The notes under the pieces: model-generated
The model's database searches: none
Told to the model about the DNA's origin: nothing
Seen by the model: only the letters and a program-made list of their open reading frames with translations
Program-made: the position numbers and the translations under genes
Part shown: one piece after another, positions 17,389 to 27,223 of the stretch
How positions within the stretch are numbered: the stretch's first letter is position 1
How the letters are laid out: each line of letters starts with the position of its first letter
Source: Metabacillus rhizolycopersici
GTDB lineage: Bacteria > Bacillota > Bacilli > Bacillales > Bacillaceae
Direction: 5' to 3'
DNA length: 64,000 nucleotides
Assembly: GCF_020075705.1 (NCBI RefSeq)
Contig: NZ_JAIQUM010000001.1
Coordinates: 124,001 to 188,000, forward strand

Positions 17389-18276
17389 TTATGACATTCC
17401 TTGAATGAAATCTACAAATGTATCAACATTGCTTCTACGAAAACGCTGAGGTTTTTGTACTAGCCACAAATCTCTGTTCATTTGAACGTCACTAATTTTT
17501 ACTCCGGCAAGCTCCCTATGCTTTAACTCCTTTGCAACTGTTAATCTTGGGAGAATACTTATTCCCAAACCGGCTTCAACTGCACTTTTAATCGCTTGGG
17601 TACTCCCGAGTTCCATATAGCTTTCCATTTTGTCTAAAACACCGTATTTCTTTAAGGAGGCCTCGACGATTAATCTTGTGCCAGATGTTGATTCCCTCCA
17701 AATCATATGTTCTTTCGTTATTTCTTGAACATCAATTTCTGTTCGATTTTTCCAAGGGTGATCAATTGGGCATACTAAAATCAATTCATCGTCAGCAAAT
17801 TTCTGTGTTTGAAAACTTGTATTTTCAACTACACCTTCAACAAGTGCTATATCAATCACGTCATTTGATAGCTTCTCAAGAATATTTTGAGTATTACCGA
17901 TATTCAACATTAGTTTTGTTTCAGGATGCTTTTTTTTATAACTACCCAACACTTCAGGTAAAAAATATTCACCAATTGTTAATGAAGCACCAACGCTAAG
18001 CTTCATCTCATAGTTCCCGGTGATTTGTTTAATTGTTTCCTTCGATAGGTTAAAATCCTTTACAATTTCTTTTGCAAAAGGATAGAGTACGTTTCCTGCC
18101 TTCGTTAATTTTAACTTTCCGTCTGTACGGTCGAATAGCAGTGTTCCATACACATTTTCTAACTGATGAATTTGTCTTGTAACAGCTGGTTGCGAAACAA
18201 AGCTGAGGCGGGCAGCCTGACTGATACTTCCCTCTTCAACAACCAAACAAAAAACCCTTAAATTTTCTATATTCAC
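17389..18276 (-). CDS. LysR-family regulator, CysL/YwfK-like
   Basis: The 295-aa protein has an N-terminal LysR helix-turn-helix (MNIENLRVFCLVVEEGSISQ, AARLSFVSQPAVTRQI) and a C-terminal two-lobed inducer domain, with SVGASLTIGEYFLPEVLGSY as the hinge to the effector pocket. The residues IGEYFLP and WRESTSGTR resemble B. subtilis CysL, activator of sulfite reductase. The GTG start has GTGAGGA upstream. It lies 80 bp after a TauE/SafE permease gene on the same strand, which fits control of sulfur oxyanion handling. The exact target is inference. Confidence 0.85.
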   Translation of the reverse strand: MNIENLRVFCLVVEEGSISQAARLSFVSQPAVTRQIHQLENVYGTLLFDRTDGKLKLTKAGNVLYPFAKEIVKDFNLSKETIKQITGNYEMKLSVGASLTIGEYFLPEVLGSYKKKHPETKLMLNIGNTQNILEKLSNDVIDIALVEGVVENTSFQTQKFADDELILVCPIDHPWKNRTEIDVQEITKEHMIWRESTSGTRLIVEASLKKYGVLDKMESYMELGSTQAIKSAVEAGLGISILPRLTVAKELKHRELAGVKISDVQMNRDLWLVQKPQRFRRSNVDTFVDFIQGMS

Positions 18277-18356
18277 AGAATAATCCTCACCTTTAACCGG
18301 ATTCAGTATTTCATTATATCAAAGTAAGGGAAAAACGCCCGTTCACATATACCTTA

Positions 18357-19118
18357 TTAAATGAAAAACAACTTGATGCTAACAGCTATTAATAACATAG
18401 ATAGCATTTGAATAATGAATCTTCCAGAAATACGATTTGATAGAAGCACACCAAATTGCGCTCCAATTATTACACCAGCTCCGCCCCAAAATACGACGCT
18501 CCAATCGATATTCCCATAACTAATTTGGGATATGACACCAACGCTTGAATAAAGTGATAGTGAAAAAAGTGATGTAGCAGTTGCTTTATGAGGAGCAATG
18601 TTGAAAACATAAATTAGAATTGGCACGAGTAGCCAGCCTCCACCAATTCCAAAAAAGCTTGAAATGGTCCCTAGAATCAATCCAATCAAAATATAAGCAA
18701 GCGATTTATCCTTTTGTTTCGTAGTAACTTCCAAAATTCCCTTATTAGTAGGAGCCTTTTTTATCAGCAGGAAAACTCCTAAGGCAAGTAACACCCCTGC
18801 AAACAGTATATAATACATATCTGAGGAGGTATATTGTAAAATCCATGTCCCTAAAAAGGTTCCCGGAATCGCACCGATTGAAAGTGTCAAACCAATTTTA
18901 TAATCAATTCTTTTATGCTTGATATATCCAGCGATACCAGATAAAGAATTTAATAATACAACGACTAAGCCCGTACCTGCTGCAATTTTTGGGTCATATT
19001 GAAAGATAATAAGCAATGCTGGTACAAAGACAAATCCCCCGCCAGCACCAACTATGACACCATACCCTCCTGACAATAGACCAATTAACAATAAAAGTAA
19101 ACCTGTCGTGATGTCCAT
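18357..19118 (-). CDS. TSUP (TauE/SafE) family permease
   Basis: The 253-aa membrane protein has about eight segments in two homologous halves. Each half has the family glycine signature: GLLSGGYGVIVGAGGGFVFVP and LGTISSFFGIGGGWLLVPIL (FGIGGG). TSUP proteins move sulfite, sulfonates, thiosulfate or other anions, usually outward. The start is placed at ATG 19118, with GGAG at good spacing; an upstream frame extension to 19145 lacks one. It is likely co-transcribed with the downstream CysL-like regulator. Confidence 0.85.
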   Translation of the reverse strand: MDITTGLLLLLIGLLSGGYGVIVGAGGGFVFVPALLIIFQYDPKIAAGTGLVVVLLNSLSGIAGYIKHKRIDYKIGLTLSIGAIPGTFLGTWILQYTSSDMYYILFAGVLLALGVFLLIKKAPTNKGILEVTTKQKDKSLAYILIGLILGTISSFFGIGGGWLLVPILIYVFNIAPHKATATSLFSLSLYSSVGVISQISYGNIDWSVVFWGGAGVIIGAQFGVLLSNRISGRFIIQMLSMLLIAVSIKLFFI

Positions 19119-19290
19119 ACGATCATCTCCATTACAACTTATCATACCTATATCCCAATAATATCAGGCACCGTTCAACTTGAATACTAGAATAATAGCA
19201 TGGCCTATAACGGTTTGTAATACCTAACTAATCACATCTATTTAAATATAATCCTATAATATTTTGATGTGCACTTGTTTCATAGACAAA

Positions 19291-19336
19291 CAAAGAAGCT
19301 AGTCACCTAGATATAGTAGGTGATTAGCTTCTTTTT
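19291..19336. terminator. Terminator of the heme transducer or of an upstream + transcript
   Basis: The stem AAAGAAGCTAGTCACCTA/TAGGTGATTAGCTTCTTT (one mismatch) has T-runs on both strands. It lies in the 295-bp gap between the TSUP gene start and the transducer gene stop. Confidence 0.75.
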
Positions 19337-19413
19337 CCCATTAATCAATTTATTTCGGTGCCGTCGTTTGTTTCTACTGTCTTTTTAACTATTCATGATT
19401 ATTTCTCTATTTT

Positions 19414-20724
19414 CTAAGCAAGGTGGGCAGCCTCGTTTAATTTTTCAGTAGAATGAACAATTTTTTGTGTGGCTGTCCCGATTTCTGTAATAATTTTAAC
19501 AAGATTTTGAATATCAGATTCTGTTTGTTGAACAGTAACCAGATTTTCATTTGCTGCTTTTACAATTCGATCAAAAGCTTGCCTTGTCATTGCTGATTTA
19601 TGTTTACCATCTTCAGTTAATCGTTCTACTTCTTGAACACTTGCGCTAACATTATCCTTTTGCACCGTGATTTGTTTTGTGAATTCTTTGATTGACTCAA
19701 CAGATTCTTTCGTCTGTTCAGAAAGCTTCCTTACTTCATTTGCCACAACGGCAAAACCTACTCCATGCTCACCTGCACGGGCCGCTTCAATCGATGCATT
19801 GAGGGAAAGCAAATTCGTTTGACTTGAAATCCCCTCAACAACCCCAACTACCTCTATAATTTGAGACGATAATTGGTTAAGAGCTTCAACCGTCTTTTTC
19901 ATTCCTTTTGTACTTTCATAAATTGTTCGAATTTGTTCCTCCAATAAATGTAGTTGTTCCTGACCATCTTCAGCAAGCAATTGGCTAGTCTTTGATTTTT
20001 CGGCCGTCTGCTGTCCTTGTTCACTCACTTTTTTACTATTTTGAAGTAATTCTTCTACACTAGCATTTGTTTCTTCTGTAATAGAAACGAGTGACTCACT
20101 CGTTGTAAAAATTCTCTCTTTTAATTCCTCTTTGATTTTTTTGAATTCCTCTTGCTTAGATTCTATATGTACTTTCTCCAATGCTTCTAGAATCACTTGT
20201 TGATGGAAATTCAAAATTTTAGACACACTATTAGATAGCGTAAAAAACTCTTCTACATTTGACGTTGAATCGTATATACAACTTTGGATATGTTGAAACA
20301 AGATTTGAAAACTAGCAACATACCATTGTGGCAAAACGCCGATTCCATGATGCGCTTTTGCTAATTGTTGAAGTTTTTCAATATACGCGTCATCAAAATG
20401 ACCTTCAAGCATCATCCCTAAGAAGTGGCCATGATGTTGAATCCAACGCTCTTGATTTGAATAGGTGGTTACAATTGCTTCGTATTCAGGAATATTACAC
20501 ATCGCTTGATAAAATTTGTTCGCGATATTTTGTGCATTCTCTTTGATCAGACTTTGTACCGTTTTAGCTATTTTCATTTCTTCTAAAGTTAAACTAAGGG
20601 CATTAAACTGATTGCTAATATTTCTATCTGAAATCGAAAATACGACTGTTTGTTCACTAGCATACTGAATCCATTTCGTGTGATTTTTATGATTGGATTT
20701 ACGTATTGAAGCAATTAGGGCCAC
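19414..20724 (-). CDS. hemAT: Globin-coupled methyl-accepting sensor, HemAT-like
   Basis: Soluble oxygen-sensing chemotaxis transducer. The N-terminal protoglobin domain (about 25-180) has [17 protein letters not shown], where the first His aligns with the proximal heme ligand of HemAT (H-x-x-I-G). The C-terminal part (about 200-436) is a long coiled coil with the MCP signaling tip [20 protein letters not shown]. It has no membrane segment, as in HemAT. I prefer the GTG at 20724, because GGGAG lies 8 bases before it; the upstream ATG at 20739 has no ribosome site. The gene is alone, with no che genes nearby. Confidence 0.87.
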   Translation of the reverse strand: MALIASIRKSNHKNHTKWIQYASEQTVVFSISDRNISNQFNALSLTLEEMKIAKTVQSLIKENAQNIANKFYQAMCNIPEYEAIVTTYSNQERWIQHHGHFLGMMLEGHFDDAYIEKLQQLAKAHHGIGVLPQWYVASFQILFQHIQSCIYDSTSNVEEFFTLSNSVSKILNFHQQVILEALEKVHIESKQEEFKKIKEELKERIFTTSESLVSITEETNASVEELLQNSKKVSEQGQQTAEKSKTSQLLAEDGQEQLHLLEEQIRTIYESTKGMKKTVEALNQLSSQIIEVVGVVEGISSQTNLLSLNASIEAARAGEHGVGFAVVANEVRKLSEQTKESVESIKEFTKQITVQKDNVSASVQEVERLTEDGKHKSAMTRQAFDRIVKAANENLVTVQQTESDIQNLVKIITEIGTATQKIVHSTEKLNEAAHLA

Positions 20725-21000
20725 TCTTAAAACTCCCATTATGTTTTAATAATCAGATTTTTCACTAAAAGAATTCTCCTTTTAGTTACTTTATGTAAGT
20801 TATTATATTTTCACTACCAGGTTATATCAAATAAGATATACTTTCCTTCCTACTAACATTATTTAAAGTGATAATCAGTGATAAAATTTTTTATACCTTT
20901 ATTTTTTGCATCTAAAATCCTGACATTACATGTAAGACATAATAATGACAAGCGATATGAGGCAAGCTAATTATGTAGGGAAGGACTTCCTAAAATTTTT

Positions 21001-21036
21001 AAAAAGGAAGGGCTCAGGCTCTTTCATTCCTTTTCT
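21001..21036 (+). other. Hairpin upstream of the DUF1540 gene
   Basis: In the 340-bp gap before the DUF1540 gene, AAAAGGAA and TTCCTTTT enclose a loop of about 18 nt and are followed by CTTATCTTTC. This may be a weak terminator or leader structure. Nothing else is seen in the gap. Confidence 0.35.
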
Positions 21037-21065
21037 TATCTTTCGTTATAACTGGGAGGATTATT

Positions 21066-21278
21066 ATGCCGAATGTAGAAGTTAGCTGTTCTATATCAAA
21101 TTGTACTTTTCATGCAGAAGGCAATATATGCGGAGCTAATAAAATCACGATAGACATGGATTATAAGTCAAAATATGATACAGAGTTTTCTCAGGAATTT
21201 GGCTTTGAAAGTCAAAAGGAAAAAGCGAATTTTTCTGCAGATACGTGTTGTAAAACGTTTAAACCAAAGTTGAAATAA
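21066..21278 (+). CDS. DUF1540 cysteine-rich protein
   Basis: The 70-aa protein MPNVEVSCSISNCTFHAEGN.. has Cys at 8, 13, 22, 61 and 62. The paired spacing (VxCxxxNCxxxxxxNxC) is typical of DUF1540. These proteins are common in Bacillota; their function is unknown and metal binding is likely. GGGAGG precedes the ATG. A terminator follows. Confidence 0.88.
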   Translation: MPNVEVSCSISNCTFHAEGNICGANKITIDMDYKSKYDTEFSQEFGFESQKEKANFSADTCCKTFKPKLK

Positions 21279-21320
21279 GAACTATCGTGGTCGTACAGTT
21301 TGGTATTCATTAAAGTGAAG

Positions 21321-21366
21321 GAACACCTGATTAATGTATTTGTACATCGATCAGGTGTTCTATTTT
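21321..21366 (+). terminator. Terminator of the DUF1540 gene
   Basis: The stem GAACACCTGATTAAT/ATCGATCAGGTGTTC is followed by TATTTTTG. Confidence 0.85.
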
Positions 21367-21406
21367 TGAATGGATTATTAGCTTATTACTATAATCCCTC
21401 TAAGTA

Positions 21407-22360
21407 CTATTCACAAATAAGTATTTGCCTAGAAAATAATTGTTTTTTCGCGACGCAACGATCAGTAATTTCAAAACCTGCATCTCTAATCATATCATCG
21501 ATCGTTTCAATCGTTATCACTACTACTTTGTTGGCAATGCGTCTAGCATGTTTTAGAATTGAAAATTGTTCCTCTGGTGTTGCGTGTGTATACAGATTGT
21601 ATGGAAGATCAATAATCGCTACATCATAGCTTTTCGAAACTTCTGATATAGGTCCTAGAGTGACTTCTCCTTCTAATCCGAAATGAGCAATGTTCTCCCT
21701 CGCGCCGCTTGTGACGTGATAATTTATATCACGACCGACAATGTTAATACCCATAGAGAGTGCTTCTACCAGCACCGTCCCAATTCCACAACATGGATCA
21801 ATCGCGCGGACTCCATCAGGATTCGGAACAGCGATATTGGCAACTGCTCTTGCTACGCGCGTGCTTAGTGCTGTTGAATATTCGCGTGGTTTTTTCAAGT
21901 GACGTAGCCAAATTGCTTCGCTTTTACGATACTTCCCAAAATACCATCGTCCGCCCAAAAGAGTAATGCCAAATATTAGGTCTGGATGATGTAAATCGGC
22001 TTCTCCATTGATGCGCCAGCCAATATCTCTTTCAATCTTCAGTCTTTCTTTATATTCTACTTTTTCAGTTCCTTCCAAATCATTCGTCTTAACGAAAACG
22101 ACTCTAAATGTCGTTTCACCTAATTGAATTTGTTCAACTTGTTCCATAATATCTGATAAGTTGTCCCCTTCGTACAGCACTTCAAGCCGTTCCTTAATAA
22201 AGGGACTTCTGCTCGGGTCAATTTCCGTTGAGCTTTTTATGATGTTTAAGCGAGATTCAATGCCAAAAAGCATGCGCATTTCCATGTGACATAACGAACG
22301 CTCCTCCTCGCTACATGCATACGTATATATAAATCCCGGCATCCCGTTCTGATTATTCAA
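21407..22360 (-). CDS. SAM-dependent RNA methyltransferase, UPF0020/Trm11-like
   Basis: The 317-aa protein's C-terminal Rossmann methyltransferase has the SAM motif IDPCCGIGTVLVEAL near 190, the acidic VGRDI strand, and DLPYNLY near 258 in place of the NPPY active site of the N2-guanine RNA methylases. An HTATSTRVARAVANIA-like helix (STALSTRVARAVANIAVPNP) precedes the SAM motif, as in Trm11/TrmN. The likely target is tRNA; this is inference. The start codon is TTG with GGATGGGA upstream. Confidence 0.8.
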   Translation of the reverse strand: MNNQNGMPGFIYTYACSEEERSLCHMEMRMLFGIESRLNIIKSSTEIDPSRSPFIKERLEVLYEGDNLSDIMEQVEQIQLGETTFRVVFVKTNDLEGTEKVEYKERLKIERDIGWRINGEADLHHPDLIFGITLLGGRWYFGKYRKSEAIWLRHLKKPREYSTALSTRVARAVANIAVPNPDGVRAIDPCCGIGTVLVEALSMGINIVGRDINYHVTSGARENIAHFGLEGEVTLGPISEVSKSYDVAIIDLPYNLYTHATPEEQFSILKHARRIANKVVVITIETIDDMIRDAGFEITDRCVAKKQLFSRQILICE

Positions 22361-22582
22361 TCTATTCCCATCCTTTACAGCAGCAAATTATTCTTCCTCT
22401 CAAACCATATCGTTGAAAGGCAAGAAAAGCAATGACTTTTATCAAATGCTTTATTACTGCAAAATAATCCTACTCATACTCGAATTCGTTTTACATATCC
22501 CTCATTTTATTTCCTTAAATTAAGAAACAAACGCCCATTTTTTGAATACAATATAATATTCACAAAAAGGGATTTGATCATC

Positions 22583-23200
22583 ATGGAACAAGAGCGTTTA
22601 CCTGTAACGATTAAGACGAAAGCAATTCCCGCTCCTAAACTATCCATTTATTATCCTCAACTTTTGCTATCAAATAAGACCTATCAACAAAAGATAAATA
22701 AGCGGATTTATCAAAAAGTGTACCATTTATTCTCCAAAGTTAATCAACAAGGATATTATCAACCAGGCATAACTGAAATGATTGGGGACTATGAGGTTAA
22801 AAATAATCAATGTGGGATCGTTAGTCTTACGTTAAGTAACTTTGCTACGATGCCCACATTGGCTCATCCAGTCACGTTTTTAGATTCCATCACAACAAAC
22901 ACTCAGACAGGTATAATCTATCAACTAAATGAGTTATTCAAACCAAACAGCCAATATCGGCAACGAATAAATGAATTAATAACAGCACAAATAAAGGAAC
23001 GCAATATTCAACTTTTAGGTACATTCAAAGGGATTGGGCCTAATCAAAAATATTACATTGCAGATAAAACGCTCATCATTTATTTTGATATGTATGACAT
23101 ATCCCCGGGATATGTTGGTTTCCCAATGTTCCCTATTCCAAGTTTTCATTTCCAAGATATGATCCACGATACAAGCCCACTTGGAATTTTACTTACTTAA
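22583..23200 (+). CDS. DUF3298/DUF4163 domain protein
   Basis: The 205-aa protein has an N-terminal DUF4163-like part (TIKTKAIPAPKLSIYYPQL) and a C-terminal DUF3298 (RsiV-like) domain: FKGIGPNQKYYIADKTLIIY, FDMYDISPGYVGFPMFPIP. These modules occur in RsiV anti-sigma factors and in PdaC-type deacetylases. Here neither a membrane anchor nor an enzyme domain is attached and no signal peptide is seen, so it should be cytoplasmic. The start is ATG 22583 with AAAGGGA upstream; a TTG three codons earlier is possible. Confidence 0.82.
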   Translation: MEQERLPVTIKTKAIPAPKLSIYYPQLLLSNKTYQQKINKRIYQKVYHLFSKVNQQGYYQPGITEMIGDYEVKNNQCGIVSLTLSNFATMPTLAHPVTFLDSITTNTQTGIIYQLNELFKPNSQYRQRINELITAQIKERNIQLLGTFKGIGPNQKYYIADKTLIIYFDMYDISPGYVGFPMFPIPSFHFQDMIHDTSPLGILLT

Positions 23201-23210
23201 TAAGCATTGA

Positions 23211-23247
23211 AGGAAAACGCTGACTAACAATTGGTCAGCGTTTTTTT
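23211..23247 (+). terminator. Terminator of the DUF3298 gene
   Basis: AAAACGCTGACTAACAATTG GTCAGCGTTTT (an 11-bp stem) is followed by TTTATTTT. Confidence 0.9.
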
Positions 23248-23451
23248 ATTTTATCAATCCTAGGGAAGCTTATCTTCTAAATTTTCATTTTATCTACAAA
23301 AAGATCACTTACTATCGCTTATTTCAAGGTTCTGATTTCCCCCAATCCTCTAACAATACCCTCAACACTGTCTATAAGAACTTACTTACACACCATATTA
23401 CATTGACTGTCATAGTAATGTGTTTTGTATTATACATAAGGAGGTGAGGTA

Positions 23452-23781
23452 TTGGTTGAATCAAAACTATCCTCAGATCTACTACGCGGACATGCCGATA
23501 CGATGATTTTAAAGCTACTACTTAATGGAGATAAATATGGATATCAAATTAGTAAATTGATTTTCACAAGTTCCGGTGAACAATATGAATTAAAAGAAGC
23601 GACGATGTATTCAAGCCTCAAGCGTCTGGAAAAAGAAGGATGTATTAGTTCCTATTGGGGTGATGCAAATCAGGGCGGTAGAAGGAAATATTATAAAATT
23701 ACACCCATTGGAGAAAGCACCTACAATCAAAACAAAAAAAATTGGGAGCAGGCAAAACGTCTATTAGATTGTTTGCTTTGA
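23452..23781 (+). CDS. PadR-family transcriptional regulator
   Basis: The 109-aa winged-helix protein has the PadR core LLRGHADTMILKLLLNGDKY, GYQISK, YSSLKRLEKEGCISSYW and GGRRKYYKITPIG. The start is TTG with GGAGGTGAGG just before it. Family members repress a neighbouring gene and respond to stress or membrane-active drugs. Here the next gene, 16 bp downstream, is a prefix-domain/pentapeptide protein that it probably controls. A TTGACT -35 (23403-23408) and TATTAT -10 lie close upstream. Confidence 0.92.
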   Translation: MVESKLSSDLLRGHADTMILKLLLNGDKYGYQISKLIFTSSGEQYELKEATMYSSLKRLEKEGCISSYWGDANQGGRRKYYKITPIGESTYNQNKKNWEQAKRLLDCLL

Positions 23782-23797
23782 GAAGGAGAATAATAAA

Positions 23798-24517
23798 ATG
23801 AATGAACAACTAAAAGCACATGTCCACACTATTTTTGCACCATACAAAAATGTGAAGACTGCAAAGGAGCTTGAAGAAGAGCTATTGCAAAATTTATTGG
23901 AAAAATACAATGATCATAAACAAAATGGTTTGAACAATCAAGAAGCCTACAGACTAACGATTGATTCCATAGGAGAAGTTTCAGAACTAGTTGAGTCAAT
24001 TAATCTCCAATATACTGAACTAGAACAGGCTGTCCAAATGGACTACTCAAGGCAACGCTTACTGGATTGCGACTTTCGCTCCGTATCCGTTCACGACAGT
24101 AAATTTGACTCCAGTGATTTAAGGGGATCTGATCTTAGCCATTCCGATTTGACGAATAGTACCTTTAAAAGCAGTAACTTACACAATTGTATCTTTGAAA
24201 ACGTTAATTTAACTCGTACTTTATTCAAAGGAGCAAACTTAAAAGCTGCCACCTTTAATAAATGTATTTACGACAAAACCCACTTTAAAACCTGTAATTT
24301 AGCTGGTCTTATATTTGACGGGGAAACATTTAATCAAACAATTTTTGAGAGCTCTACATTAAATAAAGCGTCATTTCGCAATTCAAGACTCTTAAACGTT
24401 CAATTTCGAACTTCCGATTTAAAGAAAATATCCTTTGATGGAGCGACAATGGATAAACTAACTTATAACTTTTTAAAAGGTTCTAAAGTTGACCTTAGTA
24501 ATGTAACCATAATCTAA
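23798..24517 (+). CDS. Permease-prefix-like domain fused to pentapeptide repeats
   Basis: A 239-aa protein. Residues 1-75 form a helical DUF1700/permease-prefix-like module (TAKELEEELLQNLLEKYNDH, LTIDSIGEVSELVESI), a domain often paired with PadR regulators. Residues about 85-235 are a pentapeptide right-handed helix with repeats such as CDFRS, SKFDS, SDLRG, SDLSH, SDLTN, STFKS, SNLHN, ANLKA. Pentapeptide proteins can mimic DNA and protect gyrase, but the family is broad and this role is not shown. The last turn SKVDLSNVTII caps the helix. Confidence 0.85.
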   Translation: MNEQLKAHVHTIFAPYKNVKTAKELEEELLQNLLEKYNDHKQNGLNNQEAYRLTIDSIGEVSELVESINLQYTELEQAVQMDYSRQRLLDCDFRSVSVHDSKFDSSDLRGSDLSHSDLTNSTFKSSNLHNCIFENVNLTRTLFKGANLKAATFNKCIYDKTHFKTCNLAGLIFDGETFNQTIFESSTLNKASFRNSRLLNVQFRTSDLKKISFDGATMDKLTYNFLKGSKVDLSNVTII

Positions 24518-24596
24518 AAGGACAATTTCATATTGAGTAGCTTATACTTACTACTACACTCTCTTTTTTTCGCTTGTAATAATTTTTCATCTCCAT

Positions 24597-24640
24597 CAAA
24601 AAAGCTATCAGTTCCCCGGTATTTTGAGGAACTGATAGCT
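24597..24640 (-). terminator. Stranded minus-strand terminator
   Basis: A perfect 13-bp stem AGCTATCAGTTCC/GGAACTGATAGCT is followed by TTTTTTG on the minus strand. It lies 240 bp beyond the decayed ktrA-like gene, and probably served it or a lost neighbour. Confidence 0.7.
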
Positions 24641-24882
24641 AACATCGTTCTGATTCACAAAATGACATATCATTTCTAAACAGGCATTTCGATTTATACG
24701 AGTGAACCTTGCTTAAGGTATTTAAGAATTCCTTCAGCCGCCTCTATTTACAGCAGCACTTGTTCACTAATGAATGAGTTATCATTATTTAAAATAATTT
24801 CATCCGTAACTGAAATAAGCAACCTACTATTGGTATTATGTTTTCTACCGGCAACATCATCAAGTGTTATTCCAGGACACTG

Positions 24883-25455
24883 TTATTCTAAATTTGAAAA
24901 TTCAGCTAAATCCTCTCTGTTCCCAATCATGACTAATAAATCGCCTTTATGAATACTCTGATCTGGAGAAGGAGAAATGATGATATCCCCTTCTCTAACA
25001 ATGGCACTGACATTGTATTTGGCACGAATATCAAGTTCCCGCAAACTCTTTTCAGCCATTCTTGAAGGGATTATGATTTCCTCTATATTGTAATCTTTTG
25101 AGAGTTCGATATAGTTCAGCATATTGGGTGATAGGAGCTGATTTGCAACACGTTCCCCCATATCTCTTTCAGGATAGATTATCCAATCAGCCCCTACCTT
25201 TTCTAAAACCTGTCCATGATTCTTACCTAATGCCTTCGCGATTACTTTTTTCACTCCTAGTCCCTTTAGTAGCAGCACTGTCAATATGTTCGATTGCGAA
25301 TCACGACTGAAATAAGTGCTTTCTCTTCTGTCGTATCTGCCACGACTGCACGAGTAACGAATAATTCAGCATCTTCAACTCGTTCTTCATTAATATCGAT
25401 TCCCAAAACCTCTTGTCCAGCCTCGTGTAATCCTCGAGCTACACTCCTTACATTT
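24883..25455 (-). pseudogene. Decayed KtrA/TrkA-type potassium uptake regulator
   Basis: Minus-strand remnants in two frames. The upstream piece (about 25290-25455) reads RSVARGLHEAGQEVLGIDIN, EERVEDAELFVTRAVVADTT, part of an RCK Rossmann domain that has lost its N-terminal GLGRFG. The frame then breaks near VVIRN, and about a dozen residues of the family are missing. It resumes with TVLLLKGLGVKKVIAKALG, GADWIIYPERDMGERVA and a TrkA_C domain (IIISPSPDQSIHKGDLLVMI) to the stop at 24883. RCK_N and RCK_C order is preserved, so a ktrA/ktrC-like gene once lay here. No ktrB/D partner is nearby. Confidence 0.82.
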
Positions 25456-26437
25456 TGATTAACCGATCATTATTTTTCCTTTGGGATGACGGAAAGGATC
25501 CGATCTACGCCTCATAGCAATGGCAAAAGCAACTATTGATAAGAAAATGCAGCCTTTCTTAAATTTATTCTCTCTTAAAAGGTAATACAACCTCTTTATT
25601 TGGTTCATTTTTTTACAAAATAAAAAGGTTAAAAGACCTACAACAAAAATATGAATAATTAAGTGTAACTTAGTTTATGAGGTCATCCCCCCACTGCATT
25701 AGGAATAATTGCTCTTTGTGGTTAAATAAAGGATTGAATTCATCATGTTACAGGAAGAAGATCCAACTCCATTATGAGACGTTAGCTCTTTTGTTTGCAT
25801 AGTTATCCGATCACTTGTTGAACAGCTACAGCATGCTCGGTAGCAAGATGAACATTTTCTAATCCGAACAAAGCCTTCTTAGTAAAAGCAAAACTAGTCT
25901 AGATGATATGACTTTACGAGGAACGACTATTCCACCTAACTGACCAGTAGCACCATTTTACCAATATCAATCACCACTTTTGTTTAAAATCGTCAATTCT
26001 TAAAAGCTCACTTTTTTGATCACTTATTGTATTGAAGATCCCACTTTCGTCACTTACCTCATAACCTAAACCTCTTAACCTTTCTACCAGCACTTTCTTT
26101 CTTCCACACTTAAAACTAAATAGTACCTTATTAATTCGACACTGTTTTCTGAAAGTATTAGAGCATCTATCCCATTCCAGACATTCACTCCTACTTGATG
26201 ATAGTATCGCTTGAAAAATCAAAGGCGGAATGAATTGAAAATCTTATAGGTGGTGAATGTGAATGTCTTAGAATTAGAGGAACTACTATTTTTTTCCATC
26301 AATCTGTCTTTCACCTAATTACAATTGTAAATAACCAATTCCAAAAACGATGTAAGATATTCTAACACAAAAGAAGACATTATAAGAAACCCTAAGTATG
26401 ATGGTAGTATAAATCAGATAAGAAGGGATTGTTCAAC
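25456..26437. other. Degenerate region without an intact gene
   Basis: About 1 kb of low coding quality. A short minus-strand frame at 25459-25608 would give 49 aa with one hydrophobic segment (GCIFLSIVAFAIAM) but has no ribosome site. Around 25815-25870 the minus strand reads GLENVHLATEHAVAVQQVIG in one frame only, possibly another fossil. An open frame at 25971-26222 (83 aa, minus) contains RLRGLGYEVSDESGIFNTIS, which I do not recognise. I see no intact gene. Confidence 0.5.
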
Positions 26438-26572
26438 ATGAAAATATTTTCAAATAATTTAAATAATTTAAATAAGAATACTTCTTGCATCATTGAAACC
26501 ATTTATCTGTATTTTCTGTTCTTTCTCGTTGAGTTCAGAACTACCACTAAAAGCTACTTAAATAAAAATTAA
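26438..26572 (+). CDS. Possible 44-residue peptide
   Basis: ATG 26438 is preceded by AGAAGGG at 10-base spacing. The product starts MKIFSNNLNNLNKN and has a hydrophobic middle (ETIYLYFLFFLVEF). There is no known match, and it lies in a decayed region. It may be a chance frame or a fragment. Confidence 0.25.
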   Translation: MKIFSNNLNNLNKNTSCIIETIYLYFLFFLVEFRTTTKSYLNKN

Positions 26573-26620
26573 ATTAAAAAATAAAAAGTAGTCATACAGT
26601 ATACAATTATAGATAGCCCA

Positions 26621-26824
26621 TTGCTTACGAAAATAAATACTGCAAACAAAGGAAAACGAATTAATCTAGTTTACAGCATGCAGTCAAAAAATGTAGAGTC
26701 GTCAATGTGTAACGGTGAATGGATTATGAAGAACCGCCAATTAGTTCATATTAATGAAGAGGAATTGCTGAAAAATATTCGAAAGCATAGCATAGAGATC
26801 GTTACACGTACAAATATTTTTTAG
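26621..26824 (+). pseudogene. C-terminal remnant of an amidohydrolase (deaminase type)
   Basis: The frame reads INLVYSMQSKNVESSMCNGE and WIMKNRQLVHINEEELLKNI. This is the C-terminal beta-strand/helix end of TRZ/ATZ-type amidohydrolases such as S-adenosylhomocysteine or 5'-methylthioadenosine deaminase (typical pattern LVYSA..SDV..V..DG..VM). The metal-binding barrel is absent and there is no ribosome site, so this is the tail of a deleted gene. Confidence 0.7.
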
Positions 26825-26909
26825 GATTTTCACCCGAATCTGGATATCATTACAAATTTCTACGGTTCGGGTTTTGATTATTTTCATAAGACTAGACTTA
26901 TCTTAGCTT

Positions 26910-27223
26910 TTACGGGCTGTATATCCACCACTTATCCTCCTTCAGCATCTCCTCGAAGTCTTGATGTAGGGTTTTATAACGAGTTAATCTGTGATAAAAG
27001 TTTGACCTATAGAATTCATCAACAAATTCACCGTTAATGAAAAGCAAATGTTCTTTTTGTCCTCTATCAATTGTAAATCGCATTTTTTATATAAGTTTAA
27101 TGCTGCTTCATTTCGAGTTACTACTGGTTGCCCATCATCATAATGATCAATTTGGTCCTTGATTCCAAAAGCTACTTTTGTATCAGAAATAATATATAGA
27201 TTGAAGAAACCAGATGTATCCAA
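26910..27223 (-). pseudogene. Frameshifted small gene (GNAT-like N-terminal part)
   Basis: Minus strand. The upstream frame gives DTKVAFGIKDQIDHYDDGQP, then VVTRNEAALNLYKKCDLQLI, a pattern like the C-terminal helix of GNAT acetyltransferases. The homology then continues in another frame as FINGEFVDEFYRSNFYHRLT, RYKTLHQDFEEMLKEDKWWI to a stop at 26910. One small indel near 27045 explains the break. No ribosome site precedes the first ATG, so the 5' end is probably also lost. The family assignment is tentative; the frameshift is clear. Confidence 0.6.

Noticed and set aside
24770..24952. Plus-strand frame of 60 residues
   Set aside because: It overlaps the ktrA remnant antisense and shows no coding pattern.
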